Shown: positions 8,641 to 14,556 of the stretch, piece after piece
How the letters are laid out: each line of letters opens with the position of its first letter
Position numbering within the stretch: the stretch's first letter is position 1
Assembly (NCBI RefSeq): GCF_020216885.1
Contig: NZ_JAIWON010000074.1
Location: forward strand, 1-14,556
Reading direction: 5' to 3'
Origin: Zymomonas sp.
Lineage (GTDB): Bacteria; Pseudomonadota; Alphaproteobacteria; Sphingomonadales; Sphingomonadaceae
Length of the DNA stretch: 14,556 nucleotides
The notes under the pieces: generated by a model
The model's database searches: none
Seen by the model: only the letters and a program-made list of their open reading frames with translations
Told to the model about the DNA's origin: nothing
Translations under genes and position numbers: made by a program

Positions 8641-8657
8641 TATCTATTTTATAGATA
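8641..8657. repeat. AT-rich palindrome upstream of ispH
   Basis: TATCTA (8641-8646) and TAGATA (8652-8657) form a perfect inverted repeat around TTTTA, directly next to the nested repeats at 8609-8639. Its place and size fit an operator or a promoter -10 region for ispH, but no regulator can be named. Confidence 0.35.
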
Positions 8658-9071
8658 ATTCTAAAGCAGATAACGCATAATGTAGCATAGAAACGGCAGA
8701 TTTCGTGTGAATTATGTATAAAAAACACAGTATTTTCAGATGTTGAGGTCAAAAACGGAAACTCAACCCTTTTTTTGACGTTTTTTTTCATCAAGGCATA
8801 ATGAAGCATTTTTTGTGAAGGATTAGACAAAAAGTTCTAAACCGGCGATGAGTGAAGGGAAGGATGCTTGTTTCAAGGTTATTGTTCTTTCCTCGTTCAT
8901 TAGATGCTTTTTAAAAAGACATATTAAACCAATGGAAGAAAGCCGACGGGAAAATCAGGATATTCCATTTCCATTATTTCCGGCATTTTTATAAATGGGA
9001 GATAAGTAAGAAATGTGGAATCGTATTTTGCCTCTTTCCATATTCATGTGAATTGAAGAGTAGGATTTTTT

Positions 9072-9662
9072 ATGGCTTTAAAATTAAGAAATATAATACC
9101 CGCTATTTTGGTGACGGTAGCGCCGGTTGCAGCCTTTGCTCAAGCGAGCGATCCTGCCGCCACCCAAATTGACGCCTATCACAATGCTATTATCGAAATC
9201 ATGAAGCAGGGAAAAAGCCTTGGAATTTCTGGCCGGATAACACGCTTTGAAACCTTGGTTCATGACTATTATGACATGCCAACCATGACCTCTTTGGTTG
9301 TTGGATCTGGTTGGTCTTCAGCTTCCCAAGCGGATCGCGATCAGGCTATTGCGGCTTTAGAACATCATAGTGCCGTTATGTTGGCCAGCAATTTTGTTAG
9401 CTATGGCGGTGAACAGTTTAAAACCGAACTACCTGTTACCAGCCGTGGTTCTGATAAGTTGGTGCGGGCAACGATTACGAGCGATAAGCTGATTTACCGG
9501 ATGCGTTTTAGTCAGGGTAAATGGAGAATCGTCGATATTATCTCGGATGGTGTCAGCCAGTTAGCGGTTCAGCGTGCTGACTTCTCTTCGACGGTTGCTT
9601 CTAATGGTATTCCGGGGCTGGTTCATAAATTGGCAGTGATTGATGCCAAAACCATGAAATAA
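9072..9662 (+). CDS. hpnM: HpnM/MlaC-family periplasmic lipid-transport protein
   Basis: A 196-residue member of the MlaC/Ttg2D (toluene tolerance) family. These periplasmic proteins carry lipids between inner and outer membranes. The N-terminus is a clear Sec signal: basic residues at 4-6, a hydrophobic stretch, then VAAFA with likely cleavage after residue 23. Family features include the Tyr-rich helix FETLVHDYYDMPTM, the YRMRFSQGKWRIVDII strand pair and the C-terminal ISDGVSQLAVQRADFSS then GIPGLVHKL. Next to ispH/hpnH, the HpnM subfamily of hopanoid loci is the best fit. Plain MlaC is the alternative, since no mla ABC genes are adjacent. AGGA lies six bases before the ATG. Transcribed away from ispH. 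Confidence 0.8.
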   Translation: MALKLRNIIPAILVTVAPVAAFAQASDPAATQIDAYHNAIIEIMKQGKSLGISGRITRFETLVHDYYDMPTMTSLVVGSGWSSASQADRDQAIAALEHHSAVMLASNFVSYGGEQFKTELPVTSRGSDKLVRATITSDKLIYRMRFSQGKWRIVDIISDGVSQLAVQRADFSSTVASNGIPGLVHKLAVIDAKTMK

Positions 9663-9678
9663 TTGAATAATATTTCCT

Positions 9679-9705
9679 AGGCCGGAGCTTTTTAAGATCC
9701 GGCTT
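9679..9705. terminator. Hairpin between convergent hpnM and small CheZ-like gene
   Basis: GCCGGA (9681-9686) pairs with TCCGGC (9698-9703). The stem continues inward through CTT/AAG after one mismatch to a TTT loop. It sits 17 bases after the hpnM stop and 19 before the end of the opposing gene. The flanking T-run is poor on both strands, so it may be a weak or Rho-assisted terminator or a 3'-end stabiliser shared by both transcripts. Confidence 0.5.
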
Positions 9706-9723
9706 ATTGGGAGAAATAGGGTT

Positions 9724-10053
9724 TTAGTCTTTTAAACGCGCTGCCAAAACCTCAAGCGGGATATGTTTGACAGCTTCAAGACGATCATCGGCCTGTAAGA
9801 TATCCGCGATGATAGCAAGCCTTTGTGTAATATGATCGAAATCCTGCAAAACAGAGACATGATTTTCGACAACATAGCTATCGCCGCATAATATCACTGA
9901 CAGATGTTCGACATCATGGCGCACCAAAGCGACTTCGGCGGCCAGCTTTTTAAATAAAAGGGTGGTTGCCCGATTATTTTTGCACAAATCTCCGGAACAG
10001 GGACGAGCCTGTTCCGGATTGAGAAATTTTTTATCTGGTTTTATTTCTGACAT
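9724..10053 (-). CDS. Small helical protein with CheZ-like DxxxQ motif
   Basis: Not a family I can name with certainty. The 109-residue protein has no signal peptide or membrane segment. After a polar N-terminus with two cysteines (C19, C24) it looks like two helices (about 30-56 and 60-88) joined by a short turn, then a C-terminal segment IPLEVLAARLKD. Helix two contains LQDFDHITQRL, with D73 and Q77 in the DxxxQ spacing that CheZ phosphatases use (E. coli CheZ has AQDFQDLTGQ). The final amphipathic segment recalls CheZ's CheY-binding tail. Its ATG overlaps the cheB stop by 13 bp with no strong ribosome binding site, so translation is probably coupled and a chemotaxis role likely. CheY phosphatase function is inference. 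Confidence 0.75.
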   Translation of the reverse strand: MSEIKPDKKFLNPEQARPCSGDLCKNNRATTLLFKKLAAEVALVRHDVEHLSVILCGDSYVVENHVSVLQDFDHITQRLAIIADILQADDRLEAVKHIPLEVLAARLKD

Positions 10054-11066
10054 TTAGCAAGAACCACAGAGGCGATATCGCCGATAGCGACCTCCTGATC
10101 GATAACTTTGGCATCGCGAGCAGCGCGGGGGGCATCACCAGCAATGGCAGTTTCCTGATCTTGAGCAAAAGTGAAAGCGCCACTAGCTTTTAATGCCCTC
10201 ATTCCAGCAACGCCATCATCACCAACCCCCGTCAAAATACCGGCAACAACATCATCTTTGGCGGTTTTTGCAAGGGCTGCAAATAGCAAGCTGGCGCTAG
10301 GGCGGTGTCCTTGAACCGGTTCCTTGGGAAGCAGGCGAATGGTCGGATCAGGCCAACGGTCAATAACCACATGGTTATTGGTGTCGCTGGCAATATAGAT
10401 CACGCCTTGTTTTAATTTTGCACCATCTTTGGCCAGTTTGACCTGAGGTTTGATAGCAGAACCCAAACGAGTCAGATAAATTTCGGTAAAACTATCGTCC
10501 AAAGGTTGCACAATAAGGGTCGGGGGGCAGTTCGCCGGAAATTCCGGTAAAATGTCAAGCATTGCATCCACGCCACCCGTTGAGGTCGCAAGGGCAATCA
10601 TCTTGCCATTCCATTCCAGTTCGTCTTTGGCAACCTTGCGCTGTCTGGTCTTTTTACGGATTTTACCGCCAGCCGCAGCAACAATCAGTTCGGCTAGTTT
10701 AGGCCCAAGTTTTTTGAAAACTTCTAGAGTCACATTCTGAGGTTTCGGGAAGCATTCAAATGCGCCCAGTTCCAAAGCACGCAGTGAAATTTCTGCACCA
10801 CGCTGGGTCAGCGTCGAAAGCATGATGACCGGCATTGGCCGTTCTTTCATGATTTCTTCGAGAAATTCGATACCGCTCATTCCCGGCATTTCGACGTCAA
10901 GCGTAATGACCTGGGGTGATAATTCTGCAATACGTTCCCGTGCTTCATCTGCATTCGCCGCGACGCCGACAACCTGAATATTATCAAAGCTGTCCAGCAC
11001 CTCGGAAAAGAGGGTGCGCATGGTGAGAGAATCATCAACAATTAAAACGCGAACAGGATCGCTCAT
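10041..11066 (-). CDS. cheB: CheB-type response regulator/methylesterase, catalytic His replaced
   Basis: CheB resets chemoreceptors by removing methyl esters from glutamates. The receiver domain (about 1-120) is intact: D11-D12, phospho-acceptor D57, S84-T85 and K108-P109. The effector domain (about 153-341) has the serine motif TSTGGVDAM with S162, the LTGVGDDGVAGM motif with D284, and GHRPSAS near 253-259. The catalytic histidine, normally in a (V/I)VQH segment, is proline here: IVQP, P188, codon CCT at 10503-10505. By family knowledge this should strongly impair methylesterase activity. AAAGGGA six bases upstream supports the ATG. It follows cheA after a 357-base AT-rich gap and overlaps the small downstream gene. 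Length is normal and there is no frameshift. Confidence 0.93.
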   Translation of the reverse strand: MSDPVRVLIVDDSLTMRTLFSEVLDSFDNIQVVGVAANADEARERIAELSPQVITLDVEMPGMSGIEFLEEIMKERPMPVIMLSTLTQRGAEISLRALELGAFECFPKPQNVTLEVFKKLGPKLAELIVAAAGGKIRKKTRQRKVAKDELEWNGKMIALATSTGGVDAMLDILPEFPANCPPTLIVQPLDDSFTEIYLTRLGSAIKPQVKLAKDGAKLKQGVIYIASDTNNHVVIDRWPDPTIRLLPKEPVQGHRPSASLLFAALAKTAKDDVVAGILTGVGDDGVAGMRALKASGAFTFAQDQETAIAGDAPRAARDAKVIDQEVAIGDIASVVLAKCQK

Positions 11067-11423
11067 TCCGTATCCCTTTATAGTGATTTTAAAACGCCCG
11101 TGATATTTACGAAAACTGGTTCAATATGAAGCAGTTGTTTAAAAACCGATATTTCTAAATCCTATTGAATGTCTATCATTTGATAGAAAGTCTAATACCA
11201 TAAACTCTAAAATATGCTTAACAAAATCGGCTTTTGTCTTTATATTTCAGACATATAAGACGATGCTTTTCTGGAAAAATTATCAATTTTTATAGAAAAT
11301 CATAAGTCATCAAAAATATAAAAATCGACTCCTTAATAAAAATGAGCATCTATCCAAAATGGATTTTTAAATTAAAATATTTTACGTAATAATAAAAATA
11401 TATTCTTTTAAAATAATGTAAAA
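11067..11423. other. AT-rich spacer between cheA and cheB
   Basis: 357 bases without a gene, strikingly AT-rich, especially 11280-11420. It holds short inverted repeats: TCTATCA/TGATAGA (11172-11187), ACAAAA-TCGGC-TTTTGT (11221-11237) and ATCCA-AAA-TGGAT (11352-11364). No convincing terminator follows cheA on its own strand. A promoter for cheB probably lies here, but AT-richness makes any -10 call ambiguous. Confidence 0.6.
11172..11187. repeat. 16-bp palindrome upstream of cheB
   Basis: Perfect 7-base arms TCTATCA and TGATAGA around TT, about 105 bases before the cheB start. Size and symmetry fit a dimeric regulator's operator. No T-run or GC-rich stem, so a terminator is unlikely. Confidence 0.4.
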
Positions 11424-13097
11424 TTAACTGTATTTGTGCGGGTTTAATAAGGAGTCTATGTCAATAACTAGAGCCGTTCGACCTTCTTGTAGGAAAGCGA
11501 CCCCACTAATACCGTGCACAGCTTGGAAATTTTTTTCGAGGCTTTGAACTAAAAGCTGTCTTTGGCTTTCAAGAGCATCAACGATAATCATCACTTCTGG
11601 TTGGTGAATCATCGGGTCAATTCTGATTAGGATTTTTTGGCCTGTCTTAAAAGAAGCCTGTGTGAAATTTTCCTCTCCCAATAAAGCAGAAAGTGCAATA
11701 GCGGGAAACCATTGATCCCGTAATTGGATCATTGACTGTCTTTCATCCACCCAATGAATATCTTCTGCCTTGACCGCGATACTTTCGACGATATCGGAGA
11801 TAGGCAGGATATAGCTTTGATCTTTGACGGTAGTAATCAGACCTTCAACCATTGTTTGATTAAGGGGTAAAAGCATCGTGACCCGCGTGCCTAAACGGGG
11901 AGGGGCATAGATGCGTATTTCCCCCTTCAGTGACTGGACAATATCCTTGACGGTCGCAAAGCCGCCTTTCCCATGATGCGAAGCATGGCCTTCAAAAGAC
12001 TGCGCTTCGTTTTCCTTTCCATCTGGAGCATCTTTGTCTGCAATTATGCCGTATTGTTCGGCGATTTTGACCAGTTTTTCCCACAGAATACCACGCCCAT
12101 CATCGGCGATAATGATCTTTAAGCGGCTAGCATGATAGCGGGCTTCTAAGCGAATATGACCTTCGCGCGGTTTACCGATTTCCTGACGTGTTTCGCTTTC
12201 TTCAATGCCATGAAAGGCCGCATTGTCGACGAGTTCAAGTAACGCCTTGCCAAGATCAATGACAATCCGTTTGTCGATTTTGATGTCAGAGCCGATAACC
12301 GAAAAAATGATATTTTTGTGATTATTGCCGCCTCTTTGCTTAATGATATCAATGACTTGTCTAAAAAGCGGCTCGATAGTCTGAGTCTGGAGCGCCATGG
12401 CATAATTATTGGCCGATTGGATCAATTGATCCAATTTTTCGAGCGCATTGACCCGACCGGATTTTTCATCTGAAAGGCTATGAGTAAGACTTAATTCTGA
12501 ACGAATGCTAAGCATTTCGTGGAATATATCGAATAAATTGTCCAGTTTTTCAGGATTAACTGGAATATGCGGTTCAAGACTGCCTTCAACGTGAAGCGTT
12601 TCCTCTGCTGCATTCTGATGGATGCGCGTTACGGGATCATCGGCAACCAGAGCGCTTTGGGATAGAATAACTTCTGGCTTGTCTATAGTGATTTCATGGC
12701 CGACTTTTTTAATCGCATATTGAGAAGAATGGGCAATTGTCTTTTGTAATTCTTCTTCAATCTGAGTCTGGTCAGACGGAATTTGTTTTTCTGTAATTGC
12801 CAGAATGTAATTTTCGATCGTATCAAAACTACGCTGGATAAGATCAATTAAGAACAGATTTAACGCTAAGCGATCTTTGCGGATCGCTTCTATCAGTTGA
12901 GCCAGCAAAAAAGTTAACTGAACTAATGCTATTTCCTCATTGCCGGAGGCCTGATTATTCAGTTCTTTTATTGCCATTTCCAGACGGAGCAAACATTTGC
13001 TGTCGTAGATACCAGCCTGACAGGCCTTTAGATCATTTTCGATCGTTTTTTTTTGGGCTTGCCATAAAGTAAACAGTTTTTTTTCGGGCTGTGTCAT
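11424..13097 (-). CDS. cheA: CheA-like protein lacking the P1 phospho-histidine
   Basis: CheA is the chemotaxis histidine kinase that joins receptors to CheY/CheB. Layout of the 557 residues: a P1-like helical domain (about 1-105), a linker without a clear P2 domain, the P3 dimerisation helices (about 181-252), a P4 ATPase domain (about 262-412) and a CheW-like P5 domain (about 413-550). P1 has no histidine at all; the first in the protein is H123. M41, in EMAIKEL, sits where AHTIKG is expected. In P4 the N-box reads LLELVDNAAFHGIE, keeping N292 but with E288 for the usual histidine. DDGRGI (332-337) and GKGG (376-379) remain, while the F-box PGFST is missing. P5 looks complete (ILPISDIVESI). 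It may be a pseudokinase, scaffold or specialised variant. It follows the receptor gene by 221 bases. Confidence 0.9.
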   Translation of the reverse strand: MTQPEKKLFTLWQAQKKTIENDLKACQAGIYDSKCLLRLEMAIKELNNQASGNEEIALVQLTFLLAQLIEAIRKDRLALNLFLIDLIQRSFDTIENYILAITEKQIPSDQTQIEEELQKTIAHSSQYAIKKVGHEITIDKPEVILSQSALVADDPVTRIHQNAAEETLHVEGSLEPHIPVNPEKLDNLFDIFHEMLSIRSELSLTHSLSDEKSGRVNALEKLDQLIQSANNYAMALQTQTIEPLFRQVIDIIKQRGGNNHKNIIFSVIGSDIKIDKRIVIDLGKALLELVDNAAFHGIEESETRQEIGKPREGHIRLEARYHASRLKIIIADDGRGILWEKLVKIAEQYGIIADKDAPDGKENEAQSFEGHASHHGKGGFATVKDIVQSLKGEIRIYAPPRLGTRVTMLLPLNQTMVEGLITTVKDQSYILPISDIVESIAVKAEDIHWVDERQSMIQLRDQWFPAIALSALLGEENFTQASFKTGQKILIRIDPMIHQPEVMIIVDALESQRQLLVQSLEKNFQAVHGISGVAFLQEGRTALVIDIDSLLNPHKYS

Positions 13098-13146
13098 AAA
13101 TTATACCGTCTTCCCCGAAAGAACGTCTGATAGTTCCTGTTACCTT

Positions 13147-13169
13147 TGAATGTCGAAAAGGGACATTCA
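13147..13169. repeat. Inverted repeat in the cheA leader
   Basis: Perfect 8-base arms TGAATGTC (13147-13154) and GACATTCA (13162-13169) around a 7-base loop, 50-72 bases before the cheA start. No T-run on either side, so it is more likely an operator or leader hairpin than a terminator. Confidence 0.45.
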
Positions 13170-13207
13170 GAAAATAGCGATCGCCTAAAGCCTTTATCAG
13201 TCTTGTT

Positions 13208-13216
13208 ATTATATCA
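13208..13216 (-). promoter_or_regulatory. Possible extended -10 promoter for cheA
   Basis: On the - strand this reads TGATATAAT, an extended -10 (TGn plus TATAAT) about 110 bases before the cheA start. No good -35 is found at normal spacing; a TTGACG lies too far upstream. If used, transcription would begin just upstream of the inverted repeat at 13147-13169. Confidence 0.3.
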
Positions 13217-13318
13217 AAAAGGCAAAATAGGCTGGAAAATTTTTCTTATTACGTCAAGGATCAATTAGAAAGCGCGCATAATATTTGACATTTTTTATCG
13301 CTATAAAATGAGGCAAAA

Positions 13319-14556
13319 TTAGTTTGTTTTCTCATTTTTTCCTAGATGAAAACGTTCCAAAGCGGTGCCGAGCAGGTCAATCGCTTCGACAATATTCCGA
13401 GAAGCTTCGGTTGATTGCTCAACAATAACGCCGCCTTGTTGCGTTATTTGTTCGGTATTTTTAACGGTTGCAGCGGCGTTTTGCAGCTCTTGTGATTGAG
13501 ATACGGCTGATAGTGAAATATCATGAGCTTGCCGGTTAACGGATTCGATACTCTCTATAATTTCTTCAAAGGTTTTGCCGGTATTTTCAACGTGATTTTT
13601 TGTGATGCTAAGCTGTTTTAAACTGTCTTCAATAAGAGTTTTAATACCTGCAGCGGCTTCGGCTGAACGCTGTGCCAACGCCCGAACTTCGTTCGCAACA
13701 ACGGTAAATCCACGGCCTGCTTCACTGGCCTTCGCCGCTTCAATACTGGCATTTAAGGCCAAAAGATTAGTCTGAAATGCAATATCATCAATGAGGGTGA
13801 CGATATTGGAAATCTTTTTAGATGAGGCGGACAAAGCCTCCATGCTTTTGATGGCATCATAGGCGATACGACCACCTTCACCCGCTTTTTCCCGTGTTTC
13901 ATCAATGGATTTACTGACATCCTTTGCCTGTAAAGCGGTATTTTTAGCCGCTTCGGCAATATGATTCATGGTATTGGTCGCATCACCTAATGTTTGGATT
14001 TGATGATGGCTGGCATCGGTCAAAGATTGTGAAAAACGACCGATATTATGCGCTTCTGATTTGGCGCGATGAGCGATTTCAATGACTTGGGCAATAACAC
14101 CCGCTAAGCTAGAACGCATAATGGCGAAGTCATTCGCGATCGCGGCATAGTTTTTCGGGATATGTTCCAGAACGACATCAAAATTTTGTTCGGCCATCTG
14201 GTTGAGGGCTTTGCTCAAGCTCGTCAGGATAGTGTTCCGTTCCTGACGCTCGTAATCCAGATAATTAGACAGAACAATTTCAATATCAAGAAGCGTTAAT
14301 TTGACTAAAGAGCCAATTGTATCGGCTAATTTGCGGTTGAGAAACAAACCTGCCGCTGAGGATTTTATTGCCCGCGTAATTAACTGTTCCAAATTAACAG
14401 CATAGGCGCTGATATAATAGGTGGGTGTTACCCCGATTTGGGCATGAATGGCGCCGATTTTTTTGGAAGTTTCCTCACTTTTTTTATCGAAAGGTAAGGT
14501 AAACCACGAGAGCCAATGCGCTAGCTGCTTCTTTTTTGCCTTTTCAATCGCGTCTT
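13319..14556 (-). CDS. Globin-coupled methyl-accepting chemotaxis protein (N-terminus missing)
   Basis: The frame stays open to the window edge, so 411 C-terminal residues are visible; TTG at 14392 is internal. The first ~100 visible residues match the end of a protoglobin sensor domain: HWLSWF, then IGAIHAQIGVTPTYYISAY, whose histidine (codon 14444-14446) fits the haem proximal ligand of HemAT-type sensors, then the last helix LLDIEIVLSNYLDYER. A cytoplasmic signalling domain follows with the hairpin DIAFQTNLLALNASIEAAK and EVRALAQRSAEAAAGI. No membrane segment or HAMP domain is visible, so it is probably a soluble oxygen or redox sensor. The hairpin tip reads EAAKASEAGRG instead of the usual EAARAGExGRG. 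No C-terminal CheR/CheB-docking pentapeptide. Its stop lies 221 bases upstream of cheA. Confidence 0.9.
   Translation of the reverse strand, partial: DAIEKAKKKQLAHWLSWFTLPFDKKSEETSKKIGAIHAQIGVTPTYYISAYAVNLEQLITRAIKSSAAGLFLNRKLADTIGSLVKLTLLDIEIVLSNYLDYERQERNTILTSLSKALNQMAEQNFDVVLEHIPKNYAAIANDFAIMRSSLAGVIAQVIEIAHRAKSEAHNIGRFSQSLTDASHHQIQTLGDATNTMNHIAEAAKNTALQAKDVSKSIDETREKAGEGGRIAYDAIKSMEALSASSKKISNIVTLIDDIAFQTNLLALNASIEAAKASEAGRGFTVVANEVRALAQRSAEAAAGIKTLIEDSLKQLSITKNHVENTGKTFEEIIESIESVNRQAHDISLSAVSQSQELQNAAATVKNTEQITQQGGVIVEQSTEASRNIVEAIDLLGTALERFHLGKNEKTN

Larger units (their letters stand above)
8577..9071. other. Non-coding divergent promoter region between ispH and hpnM
   Basis: About 495 bases with no convincing gene. 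It must hold the promoters of ispH (leftward) and hpnM (rightward). It is AT-rich with T-runs near 8770-8790 and several symmetrical elements at 8609-8657. A short open frame at 8848-8994 (48 codons) lacks a ribosome binding site, and I do not call it. Near hpnM, a TATAAA-like box near 8990 is a possible -10, but no matching -35 is clear. The hpnM ribosome binding site is AGGA at 9062-9065. Confidence 0.7.

Noticed and set aside
8573..8830. 85-codon frame on the - strand ending in a GTGA overlap with the ispH start
   Set aside because: Sits in the ispH promoter/leader, composition looks like translated AT-rich spacer, no recognisable domain. The overlap is tempting, but the ispH start has its own GGGA site.
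8848..8994. 48-codon + strand frame in the ispH-hpnM spacer
   Set aside because: No ribosome binding site before the ATG, no recognisable features, length expected by chance.
11352..11369. Small hairpin ATCCA-AAA-TGGAT followed by T-run, considered as a terminator
   Set aside because: The T-run is on the + strand while the neighbouring genes are on the - strand; the five-base AT-rich stem is too weak.
1..14556. CRISPR arrays, tRNA or rRNA genes, insertion sequences or integrase genes
   Set aside because: No regular repeat-spacer pattern, no tRNA cloverleaf or rRNA-like stretch, and no transposase or integrase motifs were seen on either strand.

Overview
The window looks like chromosomal DNA from a hopanoid-making alphaproteobacterium of the sphingomonad group, most probably Zymomonas mobilis. 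I base this on gene content, the 658-residue squalene-hopene cyclase, moderate G+C and AT-rich spacers. I identified proteins by recognising motifs and family patterns, without any database search.

Left part (1-7550, hopanoid synthesis). A tightly packed + strand operon enters from the left: hpnB (C-terminal part only), hpnC, hpnD, hpnE and shc (hpnF). HpnD joins two farnesyl diphosphates into presqualene diphosphate, HpnC makes hydroxysqualene, HpnE reduces it to squalene, and Shc cyclises squalene to hopene. A strong intrinsic terminator follows shc. hpnG sits beyond it with its own ribosome binding site. On the opposite strand, ispH and hpnH form a two-gene unit running toward hpnG. IspH supplies IPP/DMAPP, HpnH adds 5'-deoxyadenosine to hopene, and HpnG then removes adenine. 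The 3' ends of hpnG and hpnH overlap by 57 bp on opposite strands. ispH and hpnH share a reading frame, separated only by TGA and one codon.

Middle (8577-9723). A roughly 500-bp non-coding region rich in inverted repeats separates ispH from the divergent hpnM/mlaC-type gene, which encodes a secreted lipid-transport component. A hairpin closes that gene.

Right part (9724-14556, chemosensory cluster, all on the - strand). In transcription order it holds a soluble globin-coupled methyl-accepting protein (N-terminus cut by the window edge), a CheA-like protein, CheB, and a small helical protein overlapping the cheB stop. The domain layout is normal but several catalytic residues are not. The CheA-like protein has no histidine in its phosphotransfer (P1) domain and an altered ATP site. 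CheB has proline where the methylesterase histidine belongs. The receptor hairpin tip carries R-to-K and G-to-S changes. The small last protein carries a DxxxQ helix like that of CheZ phosphatases. This oddly rebuilt or decaying chemosensory set is the part of the window most worth a second look.
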